The notes under the pieces were generated by a model. The model saw nothing but the letters and a program-made list of their open reading frames with translations. It had not been told where the DNA came from and did not search any database. DNA of 64,000 bases. Source: Mesorhizobium sp. BR1-1-16. Lineage in GTDB: Bacteria > Pseudomonadota > Alphaproteobacteria > Rhizobiales > Kaistiaceae. A program made the translations under genes and the position numbers. Positions 54,977-63,937 of this stretch are shown here, in pieces (position 1 is the first letter of the stretch; each line of letters starts with the position of its first letter). The stretch covers positions 124,001 through 188,000 of the forward strand of contig NZ_JAIUIE010000006.1 in NCBI RefSeq assembly GCF_020165495.1. The letters run 5' to 3'.

Positions 54977-55530
54977 GAGCAGAGACGGAACGCCTGATCC
55001 TGCGGCCCTGGGAGGATCGTGATCTCGATCCCTTCTTCGCGCTCAACTCCGATCCCGAGGTGATGCGCTTCTTCCCGGCGCTCTACACGCGCGAGGAGAC
55101 GGCCGCCTATATGGCGCGCGTCTCGGCCGCCGTGGACAGCGGCCTCGGCTTCCAGGCGGTCGAGGAAAAGGCGAGCGGCGATCTCGTCGGCGTCGTCGGC
55201 ATGGCCGAGGTCAAGCCGGAGATGCCGTCCGCCCCGGCCGTCGAGATCGGCTGGCGGCTCGCCAAGCATCATTGGGGCAAGGGCTATGCCTCCGAAGCCG
55301 CCAATGGTTGGCTCGTCTATGGCTTCGAAACGCTGGGATTGCCGGAGATCGTTGCCTTCACCTTTGTCGGCAACCAACCGTCCCGCCGCGTCATGGAACG
55401 CCTCGGCATGACGCGCGATCCCGCCGACGATTTCGATCATCCGAGCATCGCAGCAGGTCATCCGCTGCGCCCGCATGTGCTCTATCGGCTGAAGGCGGAT
55501 GCCTTCAGTCAGCGAGCCGCGCAAGGCTGA
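54973..55530 (+). CDS. GNAT family N-acetyltransferase, RimJ/RimL type
   Basis: A 185-residue Acetyltransf_3-type GNAT protein: ETERLILRPWEDRDLDPFF, the motif A region AVEIGWRLAKHHWGKGYASE, and NQPSRRVMERLGMTRDPADD. A GTG start at 54973 overlaps the serB stop (GTGA), so it is translated with serB. Such enzymes acetylate N-terminal or small amines. The target is unknown. The 3' end overlaps the convergent oxidase gene by 26 bases. Confidence 0.9.
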   Translation: MRAETERLILRPWEDRDLDPFFALNSDPEVMRFFPALYTREETAAYMARVSAAVDSGLGFQAVEEKASGDLVGVVGMAEVKPEMPSAPAVEIGWRLAKHHWGKGYASEAANGWLVYGFETLGLPEIVAFTFVGNQPSRRVMERLGMTRDPADDFDHPSIAAGHPLRPHVLYRLKADAFSQRAAQG

Positions 55531-56635
55531 ACAGGCTGAGATCGAAGGGCGGCGTCCGGTCGGTGGCGAGATCGGCCAGTATCTCGCCGACGACCGAGGC
55601 GAACTTGAAGCCATGACCCGAACAGGGCGAGGCGACAATCACCTCGGGTGCGCCGTTCGCCCGGTCGATCACGAAATGCTCGTCCGCCGTGTTGGTGAAG
55701 AGACAGGCGGCGAGCCGGAGCGTCGGACCGTCGGCTTCCGGGAAATAGCGCGCCACCGCGCGGCGAAGCAGCGCCTCGTCGGCCTCCGTCGGCTCGCGCG
55801 AAAGCGCATCGGGATGGCCGTGCTCATGCAAATGGTGATAGAGCCCGATCTTGAAGCCCGGAATGCCCCAGCTCGGAAACTGATAGAAATGCCCCTCCTC
55901 GGTGAGGAGGTTCGAGACCGGGAAGCGCGCGGGCGCAAAGAGTTCGGGTTGTTTCGGCTGGAACCAGCCGAGCACCTGCCGCTCGGCGACGGCCTTGCCG
56001 GCGAGCTCGGGTACAAGATCTGAAATCCAGCCGCCGGCGGAGACGACGACCCGGCCCGCCTCGTAGCGACCACGATCCGTCACGACTGTGACGCGGCCAT
56101 TGCCGGGCTCGACGGCGATAACCTTTTCGCGCGCATGGATCTCAGCGCCGGCGCCGATGGCGAGCGACAGATGGGCAAGGATCGCCCGCTCCGAGGCAAC
56201 GAACCCGCCCTCGCCTTGATAGACGGCCTCATGGCCCGCCGGCAGGCGATAGCCCGGAAAGCGGGCATTGACGCTGGCCGCATCGAGCAACGCATGCTCG
56301 AGCCCATGCTCGGCGCAGGAGGCCAGCGATCCCTCGACGACGCGCGAGCCGGCCGGCCCGGCATCGAGCGAGCCGGTGATGAACAGCAGTTGCTCGCCGG
56401 CGAGCCCTTCCGTTTCCCGCCAGAGCGCATAGGCGCGCCGAAGCAGCGGCACATAGGCGGGATGCTCGAAATAAGCGAGGCGGATGATGCGGTTGAACCC
56501 GTGCGACGAGCCCATCTGGTGGCCGATATCGAAACGCTCGATCCCGAGCACGCGCTCGCCGCGGCGCGCCAGCTGCCAGCAGGCGGACGAACCCATGCCG
56601 CCCAGCCCGACCACGATCACGTCATAGGCAGCCAT
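55505..56635 (-). CDS. N-methyl-L-tryptophan oxidase-like FAD enzyme (MSOX family)
   Basis: A 376-residue flavoprotein of the monomeric sarcosine oxidase / SolA family. The FAD fold motif is VIVVGLGGMGSSACWQLARR, the second Gly-rich loop FDIGHQMGSSHGFNRIIR follows, and the covalent FAD Cys is in ACLFTNTADEHFVID, in the position of the MSOX CMYT-P motif. ASPCSGHGFKFASVVGEI is the C-terminal FAD loop. It oxidises N-methyl amino acids to formaldehyde and hydrogen peroxide. The exact substrate (N-methyltryptophan or sarcosine) is unsettled. It starts ten bases after the degP stop. Confidence 0.9.
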   Translation of the reverse strand: MAAYDVIVVGLGGMGSSACWQLARRGERVLGIERFDIGHQMGSSHGFNRIIRLAYFEHPAYVPLLRRAYALWRETEGLAGEQLLFITGSLDAGPAGSRVVEGSLASCAEHGLEHALLDAASVNARFPGYRLPAGHEAVYQGEGGFVASERAILAHLSLAIGAGAEIHAREKVIAVEPGNGRVTVVTDRGRYEAGRVVVSAGGWISDLVPELAGKAVAERQVLGWFQPKQPELFAPARFPVSNLLTEEGHFYQFPSWGIPGFKIGLYHHLHEHGHPDALSREPTEADEALLRRAVARYFPEADGPTLRLAACLFTNTADEHFVIDRANGAPEVIVASPCSGHGFKFASVVGEILADLATDRTPPFDLSLFSLARLAD

Positions 56636-56645
56636 CCTGGCGCGC

Positions 56646-58199
56646 CTATTCGTCGATGCTGATGGTGACGAAGCGCAATTCGCCGGCCGCATTGGCGATG
56701 AGCAGTTGCGCCACCGACTGGCCTTCCTTCTTGAGCGCCGCGATGCGGGCCGTCACATCCTCGGGCTTCTCGACCGGTTCCTGCCCGATCTCGACCACCA
56801 CCTCGCCGGGCAGGATACCCTTCTCGGCGGCGCTGCTTCCGGGAGCGACGCTCGTCACCACGACGCCGTTCACATCCTTGCTGATCGTGTACTGGCTGCG
56901 CAGCGCATCGGTCAGCTTTGACAGCATGAGGCCGAGCGTCGGTCCCGGCGCGACGAGCGGCTTGTCCGGCTCAGGCGCGGGCATGTCAGGACCGCCGGGC
57001 GTGTCCTTGGCCTCGGCGTCGGCCGCCGCTTCCGCCGCCTCGGTCATGCGGCCGACCTTCACCTTCAATGTCACCTCGGCGCCCTTGCGGACAACGACGA
57101 CATCGACGACGTCGTCGATCGACGTATCGGCGACGAGGCGCGGCAGATCACGCATTTCGGTGATTGGCTTGCCGTTGAAGGAGATGATGACGTCGCCGGG
57201 CTCGATCTTGGCCTCGGCCGCCGGTCCCTTCTCGGTCACACCCGCGACGAGCGCGCCGCGCGCCGGACCCATCGAGAGGCTGGAGGCGATCTCGTCCGTC
57301 ACCTGCTGGATGCGCACGCCGATCCAGCCACGCCGGGTCTCGCCATATTTGCGCAGCTGGTCGACGACATGAAGGGCTGCATCGGACGGGATTGCGAATC
57401 CGATGCCGATCGAGCCGCCCGAGGGCGAGATGATCGCCGTGTTGATGCCGATGACCTCGCCGTCCATGTTGAACAGCGGGCCGCCCGAATTGCCGCGATT
57501 GATGGCGGCGTCGGTCTGGATGAAATCGTCATAAGGGCCGGAATTGATGTCGCGGTTGCGGGCCGAGACGATGCCGATCGTCACCGTTCCGCCGAGGCCG
57601 AACGGATTGCCGATCGCCATCACCCAGTCGCCGACACGCATCTTGTCGCTGTCGCCAAAGCGCAGCGCCTTGAGCGGCTTCTGCGGATTGGGCTTCACCT
57701 GCAGGACGGCGATATCCGTCTTGTCGTCCTTCCCGAGCAGTGTCGCTGTCAGCTTCGAGCCATCGGAGAAATTGGCGACGATCTCGTCGGCATCCTCGAT
57801 GACGTGATTATTGGTGATGATGATGCCGGAGGCATCGACGACGAAGCCGGAACCGAGCGACTGAACGCGCCGCTTCGGCGGCTCCGCATCGCTGCCGCCC
57901 TTCGGCTTCTTGAAGAAGTCGTTGAAGAACTCCTGGAACGGCAGCCCTTCCGGCGTCTGCGGCGCAGGCATGCCGCGGGTGCCTTCCACCGTCTGCGACG
58001 TCGAGATGTTGACGACGGAATCGAGCAGGCCTTCGGCAAGATCGGCGACTGAGGCCGGACCGGTGGCATGCGCCGGGCCGGCCGCCACCGTCAACGCGGC
58101 GATCGTGGCCGCAAGGACGGCACGCGCAAAGCCGCCGGCAAGGCGCCGCCGCAAAGGCATGACCGGATGACTGGCAACTGGCATCGTGTCGGTCTCCAT
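56646..58199 (-). CDS. degP: Do family periplasmic serine protease DegP/DegQ
   Basis: A 517-residue HtrA protease/chaperone with a signal peptide (long basic N-region, then AVLAATIAALTVAAGPAHA). The triad is His132 in ITNNHVIEDAD, Asp162 in DKTDIAVLQ, and Ser238 in NRGNSGGPLF. PDZ1 begins near RRGWIGVRIQQV and PDZ2 is the final 110 residues. The linker between them is Ala/Glu/Pro-rich. ATG at 58199 has GGGGG six bases upstream; ATG at 58184 is possible. It degrades misfolded envelope proteins and lies at the end of the hflK-hflC-DUF2065 run, a common order. Confidence 0.94.
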   Translation of the reverse strand: METDTMPVASHPVMPLRRRLAGGFARAVLAATIAALTVAAGPAHATGPASVADLAEGLLDSVVNISTSQTVEGTRGMPAPQTPEGLPFQEFFNDFFKKPKGGSDAEPPKRRVQSLGSGFVVDASGIIITNNHVIEDADEIVANFSDGSKLTATLLGKDDKTDIAVLQVKPNPQKPLKALRFGDSDKMRVGDWVMAIGNPFGLGGTVTIGIVSARNRDINSGPYDDFIQTDAAINRGNSGGPLFNMDGEVIGINTAIISPSGGSIGIGFAIPSDAALHVVDQLRKYGETRRGWIGVRIQQVTDEIASSLSMGPARGALVAGVTEKGPAAEAKIEPGDVIISFNGKPITEMRDLPRLVADTSIDDVVDVVVVRKGAEVTLKVKVGRMTEAAEAAADAEAKDTPGGPDMPAPEPDKPLVAPGPTLGLMLSKLTDALRSQYTISKDVNGVVVTSVAPGSSAAEKGILPGEVVVEIGQEPVEKPEDVTARIAALKKEGQSVAQLLIANAAGELRFVTISIDE

Positions 58200-58255
58200 A
58201 CATGCCCCCAATGAGCATAAGGCAATCTAGGGCGCGCGGACACAAGGCCGAGGGG

Positions 58256-58441
58256 TCAAAACCGTGCGAGCCAGACGACACCGACACCGGCCGCGAGCAC
58301 GATGAGGCCCATGGCGCGGAGCTGGCCGTCGGGAACGGCCAGCCCCTGTTTCATCATCGCCTTCGCGACCATCGGCGCCGCGGCATAAAGGACGCCCTCG
58401 ATAACGAGCACGAGGCCGAATGCCGCGACGACGTCGTTCAT
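58256..58441 (-). CDS. DUF2065 family small membrane protein
   Basis: A 61-residue protein with two transmembrane helices (residues 4-21 and 44-60) and the family text IEGVLYAAAPMVAKAMMKQG between them. DUF2065 genes consistently lie between hflC and degP or beside hflKC in Proteobacteria. The function is unknown; association with the HflKC complex is a guess from gene order. Confidence 0.9.
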   Translation of the reverse strand: MNDVVAAFGLVLVIEGVLYAAAPMVAKAMMKQGLAVPDGQLRAMGLIVLAAGVGVVWLARF

Positions 58442-58460
58442 CGGCGGAGCGCTCTGCCAG

Positions 58461-59420
58461 TCAAGGCTGGGCGGGCGCCGGCGTTGCGGCCGGGGGCGCG
58501 GGAACCGCAGGAGCCGGGGCCGCAGCGGCCGGCGCCGGAGCGGGCGGCGGCAGGATCGACGGGTCGTTCAGATAGCGGAAGAAGGGCATTTCCGGCGAGA
58601 TGACGATGCGGGTGTTTTCACCCTTCAGGCCGTCGATATAGGCCTGCATCGAACGATAGAAGCCGAAGAAGTCCTTATCCTGATTGAACGCATCCGCGAA
58701 TACGCGGTTGGCCTGGGCATCGCCATCACCGCGCAATACGTCCGCCTGCCGGTTGGCGTCGGCGACGATAACCGTGGCCTGACGATCAGCCTGCGCACGG
58801 ATCGTGCGGGCTTCCTGCTCGCCGCGTGAGCGGATGTCGGTCGCCTCGCGCTGCCGCTCTGTCTGCATGCGCTGGAACACGGCGGCGCTGTTTTCCGCCG
58901 GCAGGTCGGCACGGCGGATGCGCACGTCGACGACGTCGACACCGAGCTGCCGCCCTTCCGCATTGACCGAACGGGTGATCGACTCCATCAGCCCCGCACG
59001 GCCTTCACGCACGATATTCGCGAAGTCCATCTGTCCGACGGCGCCGCGGATCGCAGAATTGAGGATCACAGAGAGCCGCGATTCCGCAACGTCGATCGAA
59101 CCCGCCGCCTGATAGAACAGCAGCGGATTCGTAATCCGATAGCGACCGAAGGCGTCGACGACGAGGCGCTTCTGATCGCGCGCGATGACCTCGATCGGCG
59201 GCGCGTCGATATCCAGCAGCCGCTTGTCGATCATCACGACATTGTCGACCAGCGGAACCTTGGCATAGAGGCCGGGTTCGCTGACGACGCGGACCGGATC
59301 GCCGAAGCGCAGCACCAGCGCCTGCTGGGTCTGGTCCACGACGAAAAGGCTGGAATAGCCGACGATCGCCAGGACGATCAGGATGACGAGGCCGAGCCCC
59401 CCGAAGAAGCCGCCTCTCAT
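58461..59420 (-). CDS. hflC: FtsH protease modulator HflC
   Basis: A 319-residue SPFH/band-7 protein anchored by one N-terminal helix (residues about 7-26), the rest in the periplasm. YSSLFVVDQTQQALVLRFGD opens the SPFH domain; a long coiled coil (ERQREATDIRSRGEQEARTI and onward) follows, and a Pro/Ala-rich tail of about 35 residues ends it. With HflK it forms a large cage around FtsH and regulates membrane proteolysis. Its start overlaps the hflK stop by four bases (ATGA). Confidence 0.95.
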   Translation of the reverse strand: MRGGFFGGLGLVILIVLAIVGYSSLFVVDQTQQALVLRFGDPVRVVSEPGLYAKVPLVDNVVMIDKRLLDIDAPPIEVIARDQKRLVVDAFGRYRITNPLLFYQAAGSIDVAESRLSVILNSAIRGAVGQMDFANIVREGRAGLMESITRSVNAEGRQLGVDVVDVRIRRADLPAENSAAVFQRMQTERQREATDIRSRGEQEARTIRAQADRQATVIVADANRQADVLRGDGDAQANRVFADAFNQDKDFFGFYRSMQAYIDGLKGENTRIVISPEMPFFRYLNDPSILPPPAPAPAAAAPAPAVPAPPAATPAPAQP

Positions 59421-60565
59421 GGCTGCGCTCCCTGGCTGGTCGTGCCCTGGCCGGTCGTAGCCGGCTGGGCCGGCGCGCCCGACAAGGCGGGCAGCGGGAG
59501 ATACGGCACGACGCCGCCGCTCTTCTGGTCGACAATGACCTTGTCGGTCTTGCCGAAGATTTCAGCCATGGTGTCGAGATACATGCGCTCGCGCGTCACT
59601 TCGGGCGCCAGCTTGTAGGATTCATAGACTTTCACGAAACGGGCTGCCTGTCCCTGTGCCACGGCGATGGTCTGGTCACGATAGGCGTTCGCCGCCTCGA
59701 TCGTCTGCGACGCCTGGCCACGTGCGCCGGGAATGACGCGATTGGCGTAAGTCTGCGCCTCGTTGCGCAGACGCTCCTGGTCCTGGGCCGCGGCCTGCAC
59801 ATCGCGGAAGGCGTCGATGACCTCAGGCGGCGGGGCCACGTTGAGGAGCTGGACCTGCGTCACGGTGATGCCCGCCTTGTACTGGTCGAGCTTCGTCTGC
59901 ATCAGCTCCAGAACCGAATCCTGGATGCTGAGACGCTGTTCGGTCAGCACGCGCTGGATATCGGAACGGCCGATCACCTCGCGCATGGCGCTTTCGGCGA
60001 TGGCACGGACCGTGCCTTCTGGATTCTGGATGTTGAAGAGATAGTCGCGGGCGTTGTTGATGACCCAGAACACCGTGAAATCGATGTCGACGATGTTCTC
60101 GTCGCCGGTCAGCATCAGGCTTTCCTGCGGAATATTCCGCCCCGCGGTCGCGCCATCCTGGCTCGAGCCGATCGTGATGCGGTTCACGCGCGTCACCTGC
60201 GGCGTGTAGACGGTCTCGATCGGATAGGGCCAGCGCAGATTGAGGCCCGGCTTGGCATCACGCTCATACTGGCCGAAGCGCAGCACGACGCCCTGCTCGT
60301 CCGCCTCCACGCGGAACGTGAAGAAATTGTAGCCGATGAAGGCGACGACCAGCGCCGCCGCGATCAGCACGAGGACCGGATTGAAGCCGCCACCCGAGCC
60401 GCTGCCGCCACGGCCGGGCAAAACGCGCCTCAGCTTGTCCTGGCTGCGGCGAAGGAGTTCCTCGAGATCCGGCGGATTGGGGCCGCTCGAGCGGGGACCT
60501 TGTCCCCACGGGCCGCCATTGTTGCTTCCCTTCCATCCGCCGCCCGTCTGGTTGCTCCAGGGCAT
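59417..60565 (-). CDS. hflK: FtsH protease modulator HflK
   Basis: A 382-residue SPFH protein. The N-terminal 60 residues are Gly/Asn/Pro-rich cytoplasmic sequence (NQTGGGWKGSNNGGPWGQGP), the single helix is about 62-83, then the SPFH domain (VEADEQGVVLRFGQYERDAK; PQESLMLTGDENIVDIDFTV) and a coiled coil rich in Gln/Ala. It pairs with HflC. ATG at 60565 has AAGGAG six bases upstream. The open frame upstream of it has no homology. Confidence 0.95.
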   Translation of the reverse strand: MPWSNQTGGGWKGSNNGGPWGQGPRSSGPNPPDLEELLRRSQDKLRRVLPGRGGSGSGGGFNPVLVLIAAALVVAFIGYNFFTFRVEADEQGVVLRFGQYERDAKPGLNLRWPYPIETVYTPQVTRVNRITIGSSQDGATAGRNIPQESLMLTGDENIVDIDFTVFWVINNARDYLFNIQNPEGTVRAIAESAMREVIGRSDIQRVLTEQRLSIQDSVLELMQTKLDQYKAGITVTQVQLLNVAPPPEVIDAFRDVQAAAQDQERLRNEAQTYANRVIPGARGQASQTIEAANAYRDQTIAVAQGQAARFVKVYESYKLAPEVTRERMYLDTMAEIFGKTDKVIVDQKSGGVVPYLPLPALSGAPAQPATTGQGTTSQGAQP

Positions 60566-60709
60566 CTGTGCTCCTTCGTCGATGAATTCAGCGGTCGCGG
60601 CCAGATGGCCTCGCCGAGCAGACCAATGGGACGTCGACAGGGCAAGCCCCCGCCGCCGCAATCAATATGGCCACGCTGACGCCAGAAGTGGGGTGCAGCG
60701 AAAGCCGTG

Positions 60710-61303
60710 TCAACGAAAAGCCGCCGAACTTCCGATCCGTTCATAGACCGTGAAGCGCGTCGCCGCGCTGTCCGCCGGCCCGGCAGGGACTGCCTCGCTC
60801 GAGACGGCACGCCAACTCGCGGGTTCGATCGGGGGGAACGAAACGTCGCCCTCCGGCGCGGCCTCGACATGCGTGATGTAGAGCCGGTCCGCTTGCGGCA
60901 GAAAGGCGCGATAGATTTCGCCGCCACCGATCACCACCGCCTCGACCATATCGGACGCCGCCGCCGCCGCGATCGCCGCTGAAATCGCGGCCTCGAGGGT
61001 CGGCACGACGACCACGCCTTCCGGATTGAAGCCAGGGTCGTGCGAGACGACGATGTTGACGCGGTTCGGGAGCGCCCGGCCGATCGAGGCGAAGGTCTTG
61101 CGACCCATGATCACCGGCTTGCCGGTCGTGATCGAGCGGAAGCGGCGAAGATCGGTGGAGAGCTTCCATGGCATCGCGCCACCGGCGCCGATGATGCCGT
61201 TCTCCGCGACGGCCGCGATGATCGAAAGCCTGAGCGGTTCGACGTCGTGGCCGCTCGCCTCGACATCCGGCGTGTCGATGCTGGCCGCGTCAAGGCTTGC
61301 CAT
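60710..61303 (-). CDS. folA: Dihydrofolate reductase
   Basis: A 197-residue DHFR. The core starts at residue 26 (LSIIAAVAENGIIGAGGAMP, WKLSTDLRRF with the catalytic acid in TDLRRF), then PVIMGRKTFASIGRALPNR for NADPH and VIGGGEIYRAFLPQADRLYI. It has an N-terminal extension of about 25 residues (SLDAASIDTPDVEASG) beyond the usual start; no start codon is seen nearer the core. The start overlaps the yqhA stop by 14 bases. The commonly adjacent thyA gene is not in the window. Confidence 0.94.
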   Translation of the reverse strand: MASLDAASIDTPDVEASGHDVEPLRLSIIAAVAENGIIGAGGAMPWKLSTDLRRFRSITTGKPVIMGRKTFASIGRALPNRVNIVVSHDPGFNPEGVVVVPTLEAAISAAIAAAAASDMVEAVVIGGGEIYRAFLPQADRLYITHVEAAPEGDVSFPPIEPASWRAVSSEAVPAGPADSAATRFTVYERIGSSAAFR

Positions 61304-61802
61304 GCGAATCGCCCTTCGCCGAAATGCGGTCCAGGACGCCCAGCAGAAGCGCCGAGATCACGAATGTGAGATGCAGGACCACGAACCACATGATCTTCAT
61401 GTTGTCGTAGCTGTCCGCGTTGAGAAAAATCTGCAGCAGATGGATCGACGAGATCGCGACGATCGACGAGGCGACCTTGATCTTCAGGCTGCCGGCATCG
61501 AGCTTGCCGAGCCAGGAAAGCTGCACATCGGCATTGTCGAGGCGGCTCACATAGTTCTCGTAGCTCGAAACCATCACCATCAGCAGCAGGCTGGCAACGA
61601 GCGTCGCATCGATAAGGCTCAGCATCGAGAGGATCATCTCGCTCTCGTCGAGAACGAAGACGCCCGAGGCGACCTTGATGAATTTCAGGATGAACGAGAA
61701 GGCATAGAGAACAAGGGCCGCCGCAAGGCCGAAATTGAAGACGACGAGCACCCAGCGGCTTCCAAGGATCACGCGTTCGATCAAGGCTTCGATGGATCGC
61801 AA
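61290..61802 (-). CDS. YqhA / UPF0114 family membrane protein
   Basis: A 170-residue protein with four predicted helices. RVILGSRWVLVVFNFGLAAA is the first, then FILKFIKVASGVFVLDESEM, LSLIDATLVASLLLMVMVSS, and the conserved SRLDNADVQLSWLGKLDAGS loop. A TTG start at 61802 is proposed: GGAG stands six bases upstream and the family begins at this residue; the longer ATG frame at 61904 has no homology. The function is unknown. It overlaps folA by 14 bases, so the two are co-translated. Confidence 0.88.
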   Translation of the reverse strand: MRSIEALIERVILGSRWVLVVFNFGLAAALVLYAFSFILKFIKVASGVFVLDESEMILSMLSLIDATLVASLLLMVMVSSYENYVSRLDNADVQLSWLGKLDAGSLKIKVASSIVAISSIHLLQIFLNADSYDNMKIMWFVVLHLTFVISALLLGVLDRISAKGDSHGKP

Positions 61803-61984
61803 GGAGGGCTCCGTTCCGCTGACTATCGCGCCGCAATATAGGAAAGCCGCACGCCCGCGGCTAGGACGGATCGTCATCGCGCTTAAGCTAGTCAGCCAAT
61901 GCAAGTTTCATGAACGAGCGGAGGGGCCTCCGATTTCCAGAAGCCGCCATTTCCGCGCCGGCCTGAGCCGAATGACGCTCGATC

Positions 61985-63331
61985 CTAGGGTTCGCTGCCG
62001 CCGATCGCAGGACGGGCTACCAGCAGGGCCGCCCCGAGCATGATCCAGCCGATGACGACATAGGGCCAGATATTGCCGGGGAAATCCGGCACCGGGTAGA
62101 TCGAGTTGTAGAGCGGCCAGGCCATCGCGACCGTACCCAGCCCACCGAGCGCCAGCCACAGCCGGCTGCCGCTGCGCAGCGCGTGAATCGCCGCAGCGGC
62201 CGTCACACCGAGATAGGCGACGATCAGCGCGAGAACGCCGATGGTGCCGACGCTGTCGTAATAGTCAGTCGGCCCGACGAAAGGCGCCCAGGCGAGCAGT
62301 CCGGCCAGCATCAGGATGCTGACGATCCCGACGGACACCGTTGGCGTACCGTAGACGGGGTGCACGGTGGCGGCGCGCGCGGACAACCCCGCGCGGCCGA
62401 GCACGAACAGCATGCGCGCGCCAGCCGAGAGCGTGCCGATGACGCAGGAAAGCGCGGACACCGATGTCGCGATGTCGAGCGCCGTGGCCATTCGCAGGGT
62501 GCCGAATTTCAGTGCCAAAGTGTTGAGCGGCGCCTCGCTTGCCACCAGCGCCTTCACGTTGTCGAGCCCGAAGCCGACGATCTGGATGTAGGAGGCGAAG
62601 ACGAAGAATACCCCCGCCAGCACCACCGAGCCTACCAGCGCGAGCGGAATCGCCCGGCCGGGGCTCCGGGTCTCCTCGGCAAGGGTCGTGGCAGCCTCGA
62701 ACCCGGCGAAGGACAGGACCGCGAACACGACGGCATAGCCAATGCCCCACCAACCGATGCTCGGATCCGGCCGGAACGGGGCCGCGCTCAACCCTTCGGC
62801 ACCGCCGACGGCGGAGAGGATGCGGATGCCGAGATAGATGATGACCGCAATCGAGCAAAGCTCCATGATCAGCATCAGCCGGGTGGCGAAGCTCATGTCG
62901 CGCCAGGCGAAGACGGTGGAGAGGCCAAGCGCGACCACACCGAGCGCCAGCCACCAGCCGCCGATCTCGACGCCATGATCGGCCAGCGCAGCGCGCAGGA
63001 AGTTGCCGAACAACGCCGCGCTGCCGGAACCGCCGGCGATATAGAGCAGCAGCATGCACCAGCCTGCGATGAAGCCGGCGCGCGGACCGAAGGTCTCGCC
63101 GATATAGGCATAGCTGGAACCGGCGCTGGTGATCCGGCTCGCGAAGAAGATGAAGGAGAGCCCCACGACGGCGACGACGACCGTGCCGACGGCAAAGCCG
63201 AGCGGCGCTGCCGTTCCGGCGGCGCCTGCGGCCAGCGTCACGTTGAGCGCCATACCCATCGTCGGCGCCATCACGGAGAGCGACAAGCCGACAGCCTCGA
63301 TCGGTCCGAGGTTCCGCTTAAGCTTCGCCAT
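61985..63331 (-). CDS. APC family amino acid/polyamine permease
   Basis: A 448-residue transporter with 12 to 14 helices of the APC superfamily. The N-terminal GPIEAVGLSLSVMAPTMGMA is the helix 1 unwound region, ITSAGSSYAYIGETFGPRAG the second, and SFAGFEAATTLAEETRSPGR the helix 6 / loop typical of amino-acid/polyamine antiporters. It imports an amino acid or amine; a polyamine-type acetyltransferase is encoded 105 bases upstream, perhaps related. Confidence 0.92.
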   Translation of the reverse strand: MAKLKRNLGPIEAVGLSLSVMAPTMGMALNVTLAAGAAGTAAPLGFAVGTVVVAVVGLSFIFFASRITSAGSSYAYIGETFGPRAGFIAGWCMLLLYIAGGSGSAALFGNFLRAALADHGVEIGGWWLALGVVALGLSTVFAWRDMSFATRLMLIMELCSIAVIIYLGIRILSAVGGAEGLSAAPFRPDPSIGWWGIGYAVVFAVLSFAGFEAATTLAEETRSPGRAIPLALVGSVVLAGVFFVFASYIQIVGFGLDNVKALVASEAPLNTLALKFGTLRMATALDIATSVSALSCVIGTLSAGARMLFVLGRAGLSARAATVHPVYGTPTVSVGIVSILMLAGLLAWAPFVGPTDYYDSVGTIGVLALIVAYLGVTAAAAIHALRSGSRLWLALGGLGTVAMAWPLYNSIYPVPDFPGNIWPYVVIGWIMLGAALLVARPAIGGSEP

Positions 63332-63436
63332 TCCCTGCCCTCCGCCAGTGCCGTCGCACTTATTGGCACGCCGGACCGGGCGGCAATGGTGGAAATTGGC
63401 CGCATCGTCACGCTGGCGCGCGCCGTGTCCGGCCGC

Positions 63437-63937
63437 TCAGCCGGCCAGCGCCCACAACGCCTCGTTTTCGACGCGGCAGCGCAGCCAGCCATCCACGAGT
63501 TTCGCACCCTGCGCTTCATAAAACGCGATCGAGGGCGCATTCCAATCCAGCACCGACCATTCGAACCGGCCGAGCTCCTCGGCGATGCAGCGGCGCGCGA
63601 CATGGGCGAGCAGCGCCTTGCCGATGCCGAACCCACGGCTTTCAGGTTTGACGAAGAGATCCTCGAGATAGATGCCGTGCCGCCCGCGGAAGGTCGAGAA
63701 CGTATAGAACCAGAGGGCGAAACCCACCGGCTGGCCGTCATGTTCGGCGATCTCGCAGAAGACGCGCGGATGCGGCGAGAACAGCGCCGCATCCATGGCT
63801 GCGGCATCGGATTCGACCTCATGCGACAGCCGCTCATAGTCCGCGAGCGCGCGCACGAAATCCATCACGAGCGGACCGTCGCCGGGGCGAGCCGGACGGA
63901 TGACGAGGCGCTCGTTCATGGGGCGCTCTTCACTCAT
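63437..63937 (-). CDS. GNAT N-acetyltransferase, diamine/thialysine acetyltransferase-like
   Basis: A 166-residue GNAT enzyme of the spermidine/diamine acetyltransferase-like type. Marks are FVRALADYERLSHEVE near the N-terminus, HGIYLEDLFVKPESRGFGIG (motif A), and VLDWNAPSIAFYEAQGAKLV (motif B). ATG at 63937 overlaps the stop of the gene before it (ATGA), which supports that start over ATG at 63919. The substrate may be a polyamine or thialysine-like amine. Confidence 0.9.
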   Translation of the reverse strand: MSEERPMNERLVIRPARPGDGPLVMDFVRALADYERLSHEVESDAAAMDAALFSPHPRVFCEIAEHDGQPVGFALWFYTFSTFRGRHGIYLEDLFVKPESRGFGIGKALLAHVARRCIAEELGRFEWSVLDWNAPSIAFYEAQGAKLVDGWLRCRVENEALWALAG